Origin: Microvelia longipes
Taxonomy: Eukaryota; Arthropoda; Insecta; Hemiptera; Veliidae
NCBI GenBank assembly: GCA_018340805.1
Contig: JACMZG010001863.1
Coordinates: 54,992,429-55,056,428 of the forward strand
Direction of reading: 5' to 3'
Length of the DNA stretch: 64,000 nt
This document shows positions 44,574 to 57,894 of the stretch, piece after piece. Position 1 is the first letter of the stretch; every line of letters begins with the position of its first letter. The notes under the pieces are model-generated. The model did no database searches and had not been told where the DNA came from. It was given only the letters and a program-made list of their open reading frames with translations. The position numbers were made by a program, and so were the translations under genes.

Positions 44574-45089
44574 CTAGGATTTTAAATAAAGGGGATGACG
44601 CACTAAGTCGATTTGCCATACAAACAATCGACCCCATCGACAACTAAAAAATAGAGAGAACTAAACCCGAAACACCACTCAGAAACCAACTGCACATGCT
44701 TGGTACAAACAGCGCATGCTTACAATTCTTATAACAGCGCAGGTCTTAAATTTTAGAGGCAATCTTACCTCTCAATGGTTTCCTATTGTTTATTGCTTGA
44801 GAAGGGTATAAACAAGCTTAAATTATCACTCACTAAAGTGGCAAAGTATAGTCCAAAATTTAAATTAAATAAGCACAAATGACTTAACAAGCACCACAAA
44901 TGTAATAATCACGAGAAGCACAGAAGAAAGTTGAGAAGCAAACTCTACAACCTTGCTACATAACCTGCGTTTGGTGCCTTTTTTCATTATAACCAAAGGG
45001 AAGGTAAGTTTGCTCCTATTTCTCTCATACAACCTCCATCAAGTCAGAAATGTTCCTTAATGCGTCATCCCCTTCGTTCAAGATCTTTG
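44574..45089. mobile_element. hAT-type non-autonomous element, copy 4
   Basis: Ends ctaggattttaaataaaggg and cccttcgttcaagatctttg are decayed versions of the family termini. The internal sequence matches copy 1 closely. It abuts the SINE B duplication. Confidence 0.82.
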
Positions 45090-45234
45090 ATCTAAATCGT
45101 TCCAGTACTTGTTAAATATGTTTGTTTACAATTGCTACTTTTCAGCAAATGTTTAAAACTTTTTCATAAATATATATATATACCGTGTGCTTATTTCTTT
45201 ATTAAAATAATCGAGAACGTATCTTAACCTTAAC

Positions 45235-45285
45235 TGGGATTTGAACCCAAGACCTCGTTGGCCGTACCATCATCATATTTCAAGA
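45235..45285 (-). other. tRNA-like fragment
   Basis: The minus strand has a B-box gggttcaaatccc after ggccaacgaggtctt, but no complete cloverleaf. Probably a SINE or tRNA relic. The flank 45290-46070 shows no gene. Confidence 0.3.
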
Positions 45286-46074
45286 ATTATAATTAAAAAG
45301 TTCGTTTGTTTATTTTAATTTTTAAGTTTGACACCTATTTCCTTTGTACAGTTATTTGTTTGATTAATTATTGTAATTAAAGTTAAATTGTTAGTATAGG
45401 CGTAGCACAACTGCGTAAGTCTACCTAACTGCACATCCATGATAAACAATTTAGATGTAACCGCCATTTCTTTTACTAGAGCCCCGACAAATCCTAATCT
45501 AATTCCGAGATTTACAGAACTAATAATAATCTGTCGTCTTAACTTATTGACTGATGTGCTTATTAAAATCTAAATATAAAACCGAAAATCAACTTAACAG
45601 GTTCCTTTTTACTTTTATATTTTATATCGTAGGTTTAAGCCTGGGGGGGTCAAGCCCCCCCCCATCATAGCCGAGCAGGGTCTTTGCCAAAATTCTATAA
45701 AAACCTTGGTTTAGGCCAGGAAAAGCATTATTTAAATAACTTTATAAATTTAACTTAAATTTTAATTTTATAAAATTAATTAATCATTTTTACAATTTTA
45801 TTTATAATAATTTAGATCTTAAAGGTAACTTTAGTTTTAAAAATTAATTTGTTTTATTAGTTCGACATATTAACTTTGTGGTGATATTATTAGTAAAATA
45901 AAACCAATGTCCGCCATATTTAGTTCAGTTTAGTTCAATAATAATTTGTATTTTGTTTTATTCTTAAGTATATTTGAATAAAACCAGTTTTGATTTGTAC
46001 TTCAAGAGCTTTGTTATTTTTAAACAAAAAATAAACCTATTTTAATTGTTTGTAATACATACATTCATACATAC

Positions 46075-46121
46075 ACACCACACACACACAACACACACAC
46101 ACACATATATATTATATTATA

Positions 46122-46155
<34 letters not shown>
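46075..46155. repeat. (CA)n/(TA)n microsatellite
   Basis: Compound CA then TA repeat. Confidence 0.93.
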
Positions 46156-46158
<3 letters not shown>

Positions 46159-46234
46159 GATGCGCCTCCCTCTAAAGGCAACCCTGGCTACGCCCATGTT
46201 GAAAGGTAAATTATAATGTTTGCAAAAAAAAAAA

Positions 46235-46885
46235 ACGAAACCAGGATTTTATTAGAATTATTAGTTGTGTGTTTTTTTTTTATGACCTCAGTGGTTTTCG
46301 CAAAGTTGTCTGTCTATGTGTCTGTTATCATCGTAGCTCCTATAGTGTATTTATGTTAGAGAGTTGAAACTTAGTACAAAAAACAACCTTTAGGTCTTGT
46401 TGTGTTATCCGGGAACTCACGGAAATTTGGAAAATTCACAAAACGTGGAAAATGATTGCATTGCGCGCGTAATTGTTGTAAATAAGTCTAACATAGCCCA
46501 AGTCTCATATTATTATCATTTTAAGTTCAAATCTAATCGAATATCTTGCATAAGTTCTTTTAAAAAATTATGAAAACTTGACAAAACAATTTGAGTGGAA
46601 ATTTCGTACAAGTGTATCCCATTACGTAATAAAAAGTAAACTAAGTTTCGTTTCAAGTATATGGCTTTTTTCTATATACCATAAAATTGAAGCAGCACCG
46701 AGCAAGGTCAGTGCCTGGATAGGTGACCGCTGAAATAAAGCTGAAAGTATAAATTATACATAGTATAATTTAAAGTATAAAAAATAATAGCGAAATGATG
46801 AGGACGAGCGAAGCGAGTAAGTAGGAATAATGTGCGTAGCGAATCTGATTTGATGAGGTAAATTTCCGTGGTACCCCGTACCCAA
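46235..46885 (+). repeat. R1 copy with 5S-like segment
   Basis: From gaaaccaggattttatt to the terminal ggtaccccgtaccc. The 5S-like segment at 46685-46735 reads gaagcagcaccgagcaaggt followed by cagtgcctggataggtgaccgc. Confidence 0.8.
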
Positions 46886-46889
46886 TTAA

Positions 46890-47860
46890 TTTATTAAATT
46901 ATAATTATAAAATTACTTTAATATTTTAAAGTTTTAAGGAGTTTCTTTCTTTACTCTATTTGTTTATAACTATTGACCGTATTCCTGTAAATAATCCTTT
47001 GGTTGACACTATAGAAAAACTTTTTTATTAACTATCATTCAAACAATATTTGAAATTCATAATTTATATTTTTTGACACAAAAATTCATGATGTTAAAAC
47101 TAGTTACCGTTAAAACCAGATGGATTCAGATGCGACTAAAGGTTGTGGCGGTAAAAAAAAAATAATAATATGTAAATTATACGAAGGTAATAAACCCGTA
47201 GCACCGTCAACTTCTAGCCGCTACACCGCGCAGTGTCGTCCACTCTATAGCTACACATACAGTCCTCACACTGTATTATTTATATTATAATACTATCGCT
47301 TATAATAAGCATTTATTTGTTGTGTTAGTGTGTTAGCGTTGGTGTGTGTAAGTGAGTTTTGTGTTTGTGTTAGCGGTGAGATTAAAAGAACTACTGGTGA
47401 GTCTAAGAACGACTCCCAAGTTAGTTTCTTACAGTGAATTATTCGTTTTTATTTGAATCGTAGATCATGATTAGGAGCTACCGTTTTCAAGACCTCATGC
47501 CTTCATTAGCAACCAAATATTTTCAGAAGTTCCCTTCCCCCAAAAAATTGATTAAAAAGAATTATTATTCTTTAAAAGATTTTTTCCCCTAAAATGAAAT
47601 ACCGACTTCTTTTTAAAATTCTCTTCGGTCTAATCAGTGGCTTTATTGTTAAAACTATCTTTATTTATTCATTTTATTTATTTATTTCTCTCCTTTTTTT
47701 TTGTTCTCTAATATACTTAATAAGAGATGAAATATCAGAGAAGAATTTTTTTTAATATTTATAGTTCAGAGCTTCTGTATTCATTTGATTTAAAAATTAT
47801 AGCTAAAAGATGTTTTATAGTATTTTTAGCATATTTCTAAAATCGAATCATAATGTTGAA
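46890..47860. other. No gene seen
   Basis: AT-rich with T-rich stretches. 47215-47280 is less AT-rich but has no coding frame. Confidence 0.4.
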
Positions 47861-47864
47861 ATCG

Positions 47865-48010
47865 GGTCCGGAGTACCTCAGAACTTTCTCCTCCTCATAT
47901 TGGTTTACTAAGCCCGTCCTCAAATATGAAAATCACGTATTTTATACTATAGAATATCAATGTTATTGGAGTCGCTTCTCTCACCTTCAGAAGTGGTCAA
48001 CCAATTGACC
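47865..48010 (-). repeat. R1 end fragment
   Basis: Starts gggtccggagtacctcagaa. Short and decayed. Confidence 0.55.
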
Positions 48011-48083
48011 ACATACGAACCTGCTTAACACATGTGTTTATCGCACACCCACATAATCGATATTATCTATGTTTATATATAAT

Positions 48084-48084
<1 letters not shown>

Positions 48085-48150
<66 letters not shown>
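48085..48150. repeat. (TA)n microsatellite
   Basis: About 33 TA units. Confidence 0.95.
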
Positions 48151-48151
<1 letters not shown>

Positions 48152-48504
48152 TCAAGAAAAATCTGTTTAATCAAAATAGACAACCTAAAAAATCAGTTCA
48201 ATTCAGATACCTAGCGCTTTATTACCCCTTCATGACTTATATTTAATAATACTAATGAAGAGCTATGCTCAAATCGAGCATGGCTTGGAGCTTAGTTCGC
48301 TATATTGCTTAGTTTTTATCATACTTAGATAAAAGAGGGTCGTTTCTAATAGTCCAAGATTCATTCTTCATTCAATCATTCTGTCATTATCATATTTATG
48401 AATGTAAACTAGTAAATGAAACCAATGTACTTCTTTTTTTTTAGGTTTGAGTTCGTGATGCAACGCATAATTAGTTACACTCGTATATAAAACTAAAAAT
48501 ACTG

Positions 48505-49102
48505 TTTTTTTGAGGTAGTACGTAATTGAGCACTTTATTGGACCGTTTTTAGGATGAGAAGCCAATCATTATTGTTTATAGGACATTATAGGTTATTTAG
48601 TACTTTTCACCTCCGAGGACAATAATGAATGTAAAAAAACTCCTAGGACGTAAAAGTAATTCATATATTGCCGCCATTACTGTAATGTAGCGTGTTCAAA
48701 AAACAATCTGTGTAAAAGCTTTATGAGGTTTCTTTAAAAACGTTTATTTTGTTTCTGTTTTTGTTCGTAGACTAATTTTTTTTCGTTCTTAAAAGTTGTT
48801 CTAATTGTCAATTTTTGTGTGTTTATTTGTAAAGCTTTTACATTTTTGAGTAAAAGTGTGAAGCTATGGATGAATGCAATGACGACGATAGTATGGAGTT
48901 AGTTGGACATTTGTTTTTTTTCAAGTAAGTATATAGCGCAGTTTATTTAATGAGTGCTACCTCAAAAAAAAATAGTGTATGCCATCCGGCTGAGAATGTC
49001 TTTATGTCTTGGCAATTTTTCCCGACTCGCTTCGCTCGTCGGTAAATCTAATTGCCGTGACATAAAGACACACTTCTCAGCCTTATGGCATAAATAACTA
49101 TT
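48505..49102 (+). mobile_element. MITE-like DNA element, copy 3
   Basis: Same layout. ATG at 48866 opens MDECNDDDSMELVGHLFFF before a stop. The changed residues show an independent, aging copy. Confidence 0.75.
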
Positions 49103-49109
49103 ATTCTCG

Positions 49110-49635
49110 TACTAATAATGTCACACAATAAAGTAATAAATATTACTTCTATATACGTGGAAAATTTATCCAAAGCCTCAAGTACTTGATGACGTTTAAG
49201 AACCTTAAACGTTAAGTTCATAAGTAATAATATTAAGTACGATAATTTCACTTTTTTAGAATTTCATCAAGTAAATTGAGTCATAATTTACATTAAACTT
49301 AAAGATTATACTGATATAAGTATTCATGTATTTGTGTAAGCATATTTATGTTAGTAATACCCCACAACAAGTTCTGTAATTACCATAACAATACGTCTAC
49401 ACTTAGGAATTACATTTATCCGCTCAAAATAATGTTTTTCCTATAAGAACATTTATTTCATATTTAAAAGTTTTAGCGAATTTCCTTAGGAAAGTGAGCT
49501 TAGGAGGTTGGGGTCATTAAGGGGGGGGGGACTCACTGATCAAGAATCATATTTTAACGAATAATGATAAAAAACATCTTAATTGCAAGTTTTTGCGAAT
49601 TTAAGTTGGATTTAAATCGCATAAATCCTTTTCGG
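49110..49635. other. No gene seen
   Basis: AT-rich, with one ttttagcgaatttcctta motif at 49470 shared with foldback elements. Confidence 0.4.
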
Positions 49636-49639
49636 ATAA

Positions 49640-50095
<456 letters not shown>

Positions 50096-50204
50096 ATGAA
50101 TATACATATCCACGTTCATATGTATGTATTTCTAATTTCTAGCGGAGTTTTGTAAACATGCTATCTCTCGAATGAAATAATAATTTTAAATTAACTTTGG
50201 GGTG

Positions 50205-50275
50205 GACTCGAACCCTTTTGATAACCAGGTTGAAGTGACGTGATTAACCCGGTTTGCTGAGTCAGCAAAATAAAA
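50205..50275 (-). other. tRNA-like relic
   Basis: Minus strand: gggttaatcacgtcac as a possible A-box region and gggttcgagtcc as B-box, spaced like a tRNA. The arms do not pair well. Confidence 0.3.
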
Positions 50276-50984
50276 AAATTCGTTAAAATTCAAATTTCCC
50301 CAGCTTGCGGACCTCCGCGCCAAAAATTTTGTTTTATCATTATTTTCAATTACATCTCATTTTGCTTTGTGTTTAATAAATTTTCCTTAATATTGGGGAA
50401 GTCTATAAAGTTTTTATTTTTATTTATATTTTTAAGGCGGCATAATTTATTTTAAGTAATTGTTTATTGTTATAGGCTTCATCACGTATAATCTCAAACA
50501 AAACAAGAATAATTTTAAATGCTTACAATTAACTGCCACACAATAATAAAGAACTAAACTGTTGCTTGACATGTTTATGACCTGATAATAAGAAAGATAC
50601 AGTAGTGTTATCAGTATTCCCGGCCAGGGCTGGGAGTTAGTGACAGTTTTATAAATTAGAATGGTATGATACACTCCTTCCATGTTATTTACACTCATAT
50701 ATCATCGACACTCGGCTAAAATCAGTTGACAGCGCAGGAAAATAATGCGAGTGGGCCAATGAGGTTATTCCTGAATGTTAAACCACGACTTTAATTTCAA
50801 ATCAAGCCAACCTTATTGGCTTCTCAACACTATTTTCTTTGTGCAGTCAACTGATTTTAGCCGTGTGTCTTACTGTATTAATAGTGTTATGAAGTGGAAG
50901 GTTACAAGAACCTTAAAGGTTACTTATTAGAGTTTGAACAAGTTTATCCTTCTCCCTATAAAATCTTACTTCATTATTATTTTT

Positions 50985-51860
50985 ACTTTTCCTCATTTAT
51001 ACCGTAGTTATATTGGAAAAGTATTGTGTTTGCAAAGAAATCCGAAATCGGGATGAAACCGGAATTATCCGTTTCAGGTGTTTTAAAGGCCTCCTTTAAA
51101 ACTTGTTTGTCTGTATGTGTGTGTATGTGTTATCATCGTAGCACCCAGTGCATTTATGCTATAGAGTTAAATTTTTTTACAAAAATCATTCTACCGCTGT
51201 AGTTGTGCTGCAGCGGTAGCACAACTATTTATTCTAAAATATTTCGTCATTCACCCACAATAATGACTCATTAAAATTCAAAATTTCGAAAAATCCTAAC
51301 ACGCGGAAAAATAATTCGAACGAATTGAGATTTGGCTCGAATGTTGCTATGTAACTGTATGCAAATATTTTTTATGACGTTATTAACCCGCAATAATAAC
51401 TCAGCGAAAAATTCGAAAAAAACCATAAAACGTGGAAAAATAATGGGATCAGATTGAGATTTGGCACGCATGTGACTACGTATAAGCCGAATATATGTGC
51501 CAAGGTTAATCTCATTATCAGCATTACTTCATTTTTTATTAAATTACTTGTGTAAGTTTTTTAATAAACTGTAAAAATAGGAAAATGGTCCAATTGAGTT
51601 AAAATTGGGTTCAATTGTATATTATTACTTAATAAATATGTACACAAAGTTTCGTTTCAATACAGCAAGTACATCTACGAGTTTTGTTGGATCATAAAAA
51701 TTAAGGAGCATTGAGCGTGCTCAGTGCTGTATGGTTGATCGCTGAGAATGAAACAGATGCTTACGTCATCTGAGGAGCGAAGCGAGTCTGAAGCAGGGTG
51801 GATGAGCGTAGCGAATCCGATGTAATGAGGAAAAGTTCCGAGGTACCCTGTACCCGATTT
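50985..51860 (+). repeat. R1 dispersed repeat, near full-length copy
   Basis: About 875 bp from acttttcctcatttataccg to atgaggaaaagttccgaggt plus a terminal accctgtacccga. The ends contain an inverted acttttcctcat / atgaggaaaagt. The 5S-like part is at 51700-51755. No coding frame, so it is non-autonomous. Confidence 0.88.
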
Positions 51861-51864
51861 TTTT

Positions 51865-53870
51865 TATTTCTTTGTTTATAAGGAACAAGGAATGGTTTCG
51901 TAATTACATCGAACAAAGAATAAGAACAAGGTTCTTATGAAAACGGGACCTGATTCAAAACTAGATTTTAAAGTTATCATCCTACATTCCAAAAATGACC
52001 CAGACGTGAATTTAGCCCACTCCAAACAAGCGCCATAATTTAAAAGAAACGTTTTCTAACAAAAACGAAATTTCTTAACTTGTATAAACCTGCTCGAAAA
52101 AAAAGTTTTTTGCTCTAAAAGACAAAAATAATTTTTTAAAGTCATTCAAGTAACTCTTATTAATTAATCAAAATTATTAATTAATTAATAATATTTTGTA
52201 ATTAATATAAAATATTTTCTTGCTTAGTTTCACGAAAACAACCTCGTTATGACTTCTTCCAAGGCTAGAAGGAAGTCGAACGTGTAACAGTTTTTAAAAA
52301 CTGGACTACTTCATCATTTTTATAAAGTTAAGAAATCTACTGCAGGTTTGTAGTATACCTATAAATAATTTTTATTTAAATTCTTTTTTGGAATAAAAAA
52401 AAATATGACGGGCAGTTTAATATAATAAAAATATGTGTTCTTTTGTTGTTAATATCATATTCTAAAAAAAATATGTTCCATCCATTAAATTAGTACATTA
52501 GCTAAAATGTTCCAAAAAAGATTAATTTAATTAATGAATTAATAATTTAACACCTTAAAGTAATAATAAATCAATAATAAATTTTAATGAAATATTATGA
52601 TGGATTAAGAAGTTTAAATTTACATAAATAATTATTATTTTTTATATTATTATGAGAAACTTATATTGGAATTAAGCTTCCGTTGGGCGGTGAGGATAAA
52701 AAAGGAATAAAAACTGGTTAGAAAAAAAGATAAATAAAAATGAACTTTGAAAGAAGTAGAATGAAAAAAGGGACTGAATTGGAGTTGACATGATGGAAGA
52801 GTTAACGGAACTGACTCTGGATAAAAATAATTTTAATTTTTTAAAAATAATAATTAAGTTTCATCATATTTACAGCTGTGATTTTAAATTATTAAATTGA
52901 TTTTTTTTCGGTTTTCAATAGAATAATTAAACGAGATTTATAAAAATAATAAAAATTTGAAGTAAAAAAAATGATGACCAATAAAAAAATGAATATGAAA
53001 AAAAAAATTGTCGGCAAAAGATTAAAAAGAGAATAAAATAAAATTGAACAATTTGTATTTTTTAAATAAGAGTGGATTTTCGATCGCGAAGTATAAAAAT
53101 TTAATAATATAAACTTGATTTTTAGAGGAAAAGGATGACGAAGACTAAATTTTTTTTAAAAAAGTAATAATAAAATAACTTCTCGCTTCTGAAAACTATT
53201 CTGACGTGAAAAAAAGTTATAAAAATATTTAAAAAAAGAAATAAAACAAAAATATAAATAATGGGAAGAGAAGGTGATGGAGTGATGTGGGTGAAGGAAT
53301 AGACATGAATGATTCGATTAAACAAAGTGGAAAAAAATCGAGTGCGGTACAATAGATACGGGCATGCGCACTTGACTCTTTACTTTGTGGCGGGTGTTTT
53401 TGAAATGCATTCATCGTGTCAAAATTAATATCCGTTTAATATTTCTTCTTTACCTTTCTTTACACAGGTAGCCGTAGAGTCTGGGGTATCAGTGAGCTTT
53501 GCCGTAGTTAATTTGGTATTCAAAAAATTTATAAAAAGAAACATAAAAAATATGAAACTTTTCTTTTTTTTTTCTTTTGAATCATTAATATAATTTGTTA
53601 TCTACCTTTACAAGATCTAATTTTGTTTTATATTATAATTTATTAGTCGTTATTTTTTTATGTTTTGTAACTGTTAATTTAATACAGTCCAATTAATTAA
53701 TTTGTATTTTTCTTAATGTAATGTGTATAGCGCAGTATTTTTATTAAGATTTAGCGAATTTCCTAATGAAAAATGAATTATTTTATTAAATAATATTATT
53801 GAGAAGTAATAATAAAATATTAAGAAATATTCTCAATATTTATTCTTTAAAAATTGATTTATAATTACTC
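51865..53870. other. No gene seen
   Basis: About 2 kb of very AT-rich unique DNA, with poly-A/poly-T runs and no coding frame or clear repeat. Confidence 0.45.
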
Positions 53871-53879
53871 ATGTATAAA

Positions 53880-54930
53880 TTCAGTCGTTATCTCCTATAT
53901 TTAGATTTCCTATCTGGTTATCTATCTCTGGATCTTATATTCTATTCGTCTTTAGATCTCATATTATTTTATATTTGTCTTTACATCTGCATTCTATTTC
54001 TATCTTTCTCCAACTCGTATATATTCTATAATTCTATATCAACCTCTGGATCTCATATTCTATTTTTATCTGTCTCTCTATAGATCTCATATTCCATATC
54101 TATCTCTAGATCTCATATTCTATTTCTATCTGTCTCTAGATCACATAGTCTATATCTATCTATAGATCTCATATTCTATTTTTATCTGTCTCTCTATAGA
54201 TCTCATATTCCATATCTATCTCTAGATCTCATATTCTATTTCTATCTGTCTCTAGATCACTAGTCTATATCTATCTATAGATCTCATATTCTATTTCTAT
54301 CTGTCTCTAGATCACAGAGTCTATATCTATCTATAGATCTCATATTCTATTTTTGTCTCTAGATTGTTATATTCTATATCTATCTGTCTCTAGATTGTTA
54401 TATTCTATATCTATCTATCTCCAGATATCATATTCTACATCTATCTGCTCTAATCTCATATTTCTTTCTATTTTCTCTCTCAGATCTCATATTCCATTTC
54501 TATCTATCTCCAGATCTCATATTCTATTTCTATCGTCTCCAGATCTCATATCTATTTCTATCTGTCTCCAGATATATTTTATATCTATCTGTCTCCAGTG
54601 TCTCCAGATCTCATATTCTATTTCTATCTGTCTCCAGATCTCATATTTTATATCTATCTGTCTCCAGATCTCATATTCTATCTATCTGTCTCCAGATCTC
54701 ATATTTTATATCTATCTGTCTCCAGATCTCATATTCTATTTCTATCTGTCTCCAGATCTCAATATTTTATATCTATCTCTTTCAGATCTCATATTCTATT
54801 TCTATCTGTCTCCAGATCTCAATATTTTATATCTATCTGTCTTCAGATCTCATATTCTTACATCTGTCTGGATTTAGATCTCATATTCTATGTTTATCTG
54901 TCTCTTAATATCATATTCTATGTCTTATGT
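53880..54930 (+). repeat. Minisatellite, ~32-bp unit, about 30 copies
   Basis: Unit tctgtctccagatctcatat followed by tctatttctatc. The left half has a tctctatagatctc variant and the right half tctccagatctc. The frames rich in SRSHILFLS are repeat artefacts. Confidence 0.95.
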
Positions 54931-54989
54931 CCATGTCAGATTTTAGTTTATTTCAACTTTGCTAGCAAGTCCTGATTAATTTAATATAA

Positions 54990-55155
54990 GACAGCCAGGG
55001 TGGCTGGCTAACTTCCCTCTAGGGAAGTTAGTATAAGATAGCCAGCTCCCCTCCCCCTGGGGAAGTTTAAATATAAGATAGCCAGCTCCCCTTCCCCTGG
55101 GGAAGTTAGTATAAGATAGCCTGCTCCCCTCCCCCTGGGGAAGTTAGTATAAGGC
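54990..55155 (+). repeat. Minisatellite, ~39-bp unit, about 4 copies
   Basis: Unit ataagatagccagctcccct followed by ccccctggggaagttagt. GC-rich hairpin-forming unit beside the AT-rich array. Confidence 0.93.
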
Positions 55156-55159
55156 CGAA

Positions 55160-55996
55160 AATAGTCTGTGATTTATCTTAGGATTTACAATGTATTTATA
55201 CAACCTTTAATTTAATAATTGTGAAAAGTAATTGCTATTATTTTCAAATCATGTAAACTCAAGAAGCTTTTTATCGAATTCAGAAAACCGCAAGTACAGA
55301 CAGCATGGTCAAAACCGCTCAGGAGATTTTAGTTAGCGCAGTATAACTGTGCTTGAAACAGTCAGGAAATGTAACAGAACAAGCAAAATATTATGTTACA
55401 CTTGGGAACTGTTCCATCATTCGACATTCGTCGTTATTGATGGCTCGACGTAATGTCATGTCCAACTGTGTTTCAATAAGTCTAAGAAAAACGCCGACAT
55501 AGCCTGAGCTTAATTTACCCTTTTCTTGTGAATTCCATAAATATTGACGAATGTCAGATGATGGATATAGCCCAGATATATCCTGGCATTTTAGTTTTTT
55601 TTACGTTTCGAATGTGTCAGCTAGACATGTTTAGCAAAACTTTGCCGTATCAAATGATAAATTTTAGTTACCGATTAAAGGCGGTTCCCTGGATGGAAAT
55701 GTAAGGGCAAGATGAGGAGCTATATCTGTCTATCTTACTACCAAGTATAAGAATCTCTCAACTCGAACCATGACAATTTTAATCTGTTATATTCAGCAAA
55801 TTGAGCTTTCACAAATATTTAAATTTAAACATGCATTATTGTTTCAATCGCAAATAGTTCAGATGTGTCTTCATTTAATACAATGTCTAGAAAGTCTGGT
55901 TCACTAAGAACTGAAAAAATCAGGAAGGAAGCATCAGGATTGTTTAGAAAACAAAATTTGGCTTAATTTTGATAAAAACTGTGATAGTTATTATTA
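55160..55996. other. No gene seen
   Basis: Unique sequence plus a dispersed block (gggaactgttccatcattcg at about 55404) shared with 43350. Confidence 0.4.
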
Positions 55997-56007
55997 TATA
56001 AGAGTCA

Positions 56008-56365
56008 CCCGTGGTGTAGTGGTTAAGGTACGCGGCCAATACACAGAATAAATGGACTTTAAACTACCGAGTTTATTTAGTCATGGGTTCAATCCCAGCA
56101 CGGGCCTCTAGGATTATTATGTGAGGGATAAAAATTCTGCGTACCACGTCCTTTAGAAGGGACGTAAACCCGGTGGTCTCGAGCCTGTGCGTTGTCAGGT
56201 ACTCGTTAAAGATCCCTTACCCTAAATGAAACTAGGTATGGGCAAAATTTAGGACCCTCACTGTAGATTCATTATAATACTATACTGTTTCTGCCTTGTA
56301 GTTTAAAGTGTATGGAGGTTTGGTTTAACAGCGAGAGCACGTGTTGTTCCCAGTTTTCACTTTAC
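56008..56365 (+). mobile_element. tRNA-derived SINE, second type
   Basis: Head cccgtggtgtagtggttaag is a clear A-box, with B-box gggttcaatcccag at about 56094. A ~270-bp body with gggacgtaaacccggtgg follows. Flanked by the 11-bp duplication tataagagtca (55997-56007, 56366-56376). Confidence 0.9.
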
Positions 56366-56379
56366 TATAAGAGTCAGTG

Positions 56380-57095
56380 AAAGTATCTATGATTGCTTGA
56401 AAAAGCATGAGAGGAACTATAGAAATTCACGGCTCTTCTGTGTAGATTAGATGAAATATACCTACACTTGAAATTAAAAGGAGTAGAACACTATCTTAGG
56501 GAGCTGGCAAAAAGGGCCCAACAACGTTGCCTACTTGCCTGGTAGTTACTACCTCTCCCCCCATATTACTACTATTATTATATTTTTTTTTATTATTAGA
56601 TACATTTATTTTTTCACAGATTTTTAGGGACAATATAATATTTCGGATAACACTGTACTTCAGTGCTCTTACGTTGGTTGTTGAGAACAGTTATTAATGT
56701 TGTAGATTATTTTTTTTATTTGCTCTACATTTTTAAGGAGTTATAATAATTGTTCATTTGATAATCTCATGTAGCTATTCTTTGTTAATTAAAATGCGAC
56801 TTATTAGTGCAATATTATTTTAAATTATGAAATGTCATTGTGTAATATTATGTATGTTAATTGGTTTTCAAAGCGATTATAATTAGTTAATTAGTTGTTT
56901 ATTAGAATGTATTTCGACCTTCGTGAACCCATTATTATGAATGTTTAAAGTACCCGATGCATTGACTAAAAGATATAGGTTTTCCAGTGGGAACCGCTTT
57001 TCCTGTCTGCTTTATAAAGCGAATCTGACACTGAAGATACGACAGTGGAAACGTAATGACCACCTTGACATGATCACCGCTGGAAAAGCTAAATT
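56380..57095. other. No gene seen
   Basis: AT-rich sequence without a supported frame. Confidence 0.4.
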
Positions 57096-57099
57096 TAAG

Positions 57100-57335
57100 C
57101 CAATAAAAGCGTTGGCCGTGATCATATAAGCATTCGCTTTCGGCAACAGAGGTCCGTGGTTCCCAGCCCGGGGTATGCTCTAAGATTATATGAATAGTAT
57201 TTGTATTGAAAAGATTTCGCCAACTTTAATAACTTGTTGAGACTACTAAAAGTGACCCACGTGTGGTGGTTCCCGCTAAATGAATACACTGATGGGCTAA
57301 AAAGCCCTTAAACGGGCATTTTATTTTTTTAATGT
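57100..57335 (+). mobile_element. tRNA-derived SINE, copy C (5' end altered)
   Basis: ttggccgtgatcatataagc and gaggtccgtggttcccagcc match the SINE head. Tail cactgatgggctaaaaagcc followed by cttaaacgggc. The first bases of the head are replaced. Confidence 0.78.
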
Positions 57336-57402
57336 TTAACCGTGGAAGCCAACGCAATATTGACATAGATAAATAATATATGACCTGGTAATATAAATTT
57401 AC

Positions 57403-57642
57403 GGTCTGCCTCCGTGGCCGTGATCGTATAGGCGTTCGATTTCGGCACCGGAGGTCCGGGGTTCGCAGCCCGGGCTATACTCTAAGATTTTATGAATATT
57501 ATTTGTATTAAAAAGATTTCGCCAACTTTAATTAATTCTTAGAGTGTAGTAGATGCAACCCACCTGAGGTGGTTCCCGCAGGGTGAATACCCTGATGGGC
57601 CGAAAGGCCCCAAAACGAGCATTTTATTTAATTATTTTTTTA
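57403..57642 (+). mobile_element. tRNA-derived SINE, copy D
   Basis: 240 bp, the best-preserved copy: head gcctccgtggccgtgatcg, B-box-like ggggttcgcagccc, tail cctgatgggccgaaaggccc. Exact 13-bp duplication aatataaatttac (57390-57402, 57643-57655). Confidence 0.92.
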
Positions 57643-57894
57643 AATATAAATTTACTATAGTGGCAAGTGGCAAAGAAATGACAAAGTCAAGATCGAAATA
57701 AAAACATTTTGTGGGTAATTGAAGAATCAGCTACCGTCAATACTTGCAGTTGCCAACAGCAAATGTTAAATGGGCAATTATTCCCGACAAAATAGGTGTC
57801 TTGTACAAAAATGTGCAAGAATCAAAACGTCAAGTATTCACCCGTAAAACCCAATAATCCTAATATAATTATTTCCTTCTAATTTACTTTACTT

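Noticed and set aside
45640..46200. Another hAT element (gcctgggggggtcaagcc ... ggctacgcccatg)
   Set aside because: The ends are only vaguely inverted and no matching flanking octamer was found.
54353..54975. 174- and 125-codon frames rich in SRSHILFLS
   Set aside because: Produced by the 32-bp minisatellite; repeated in shifted frames and without start context.
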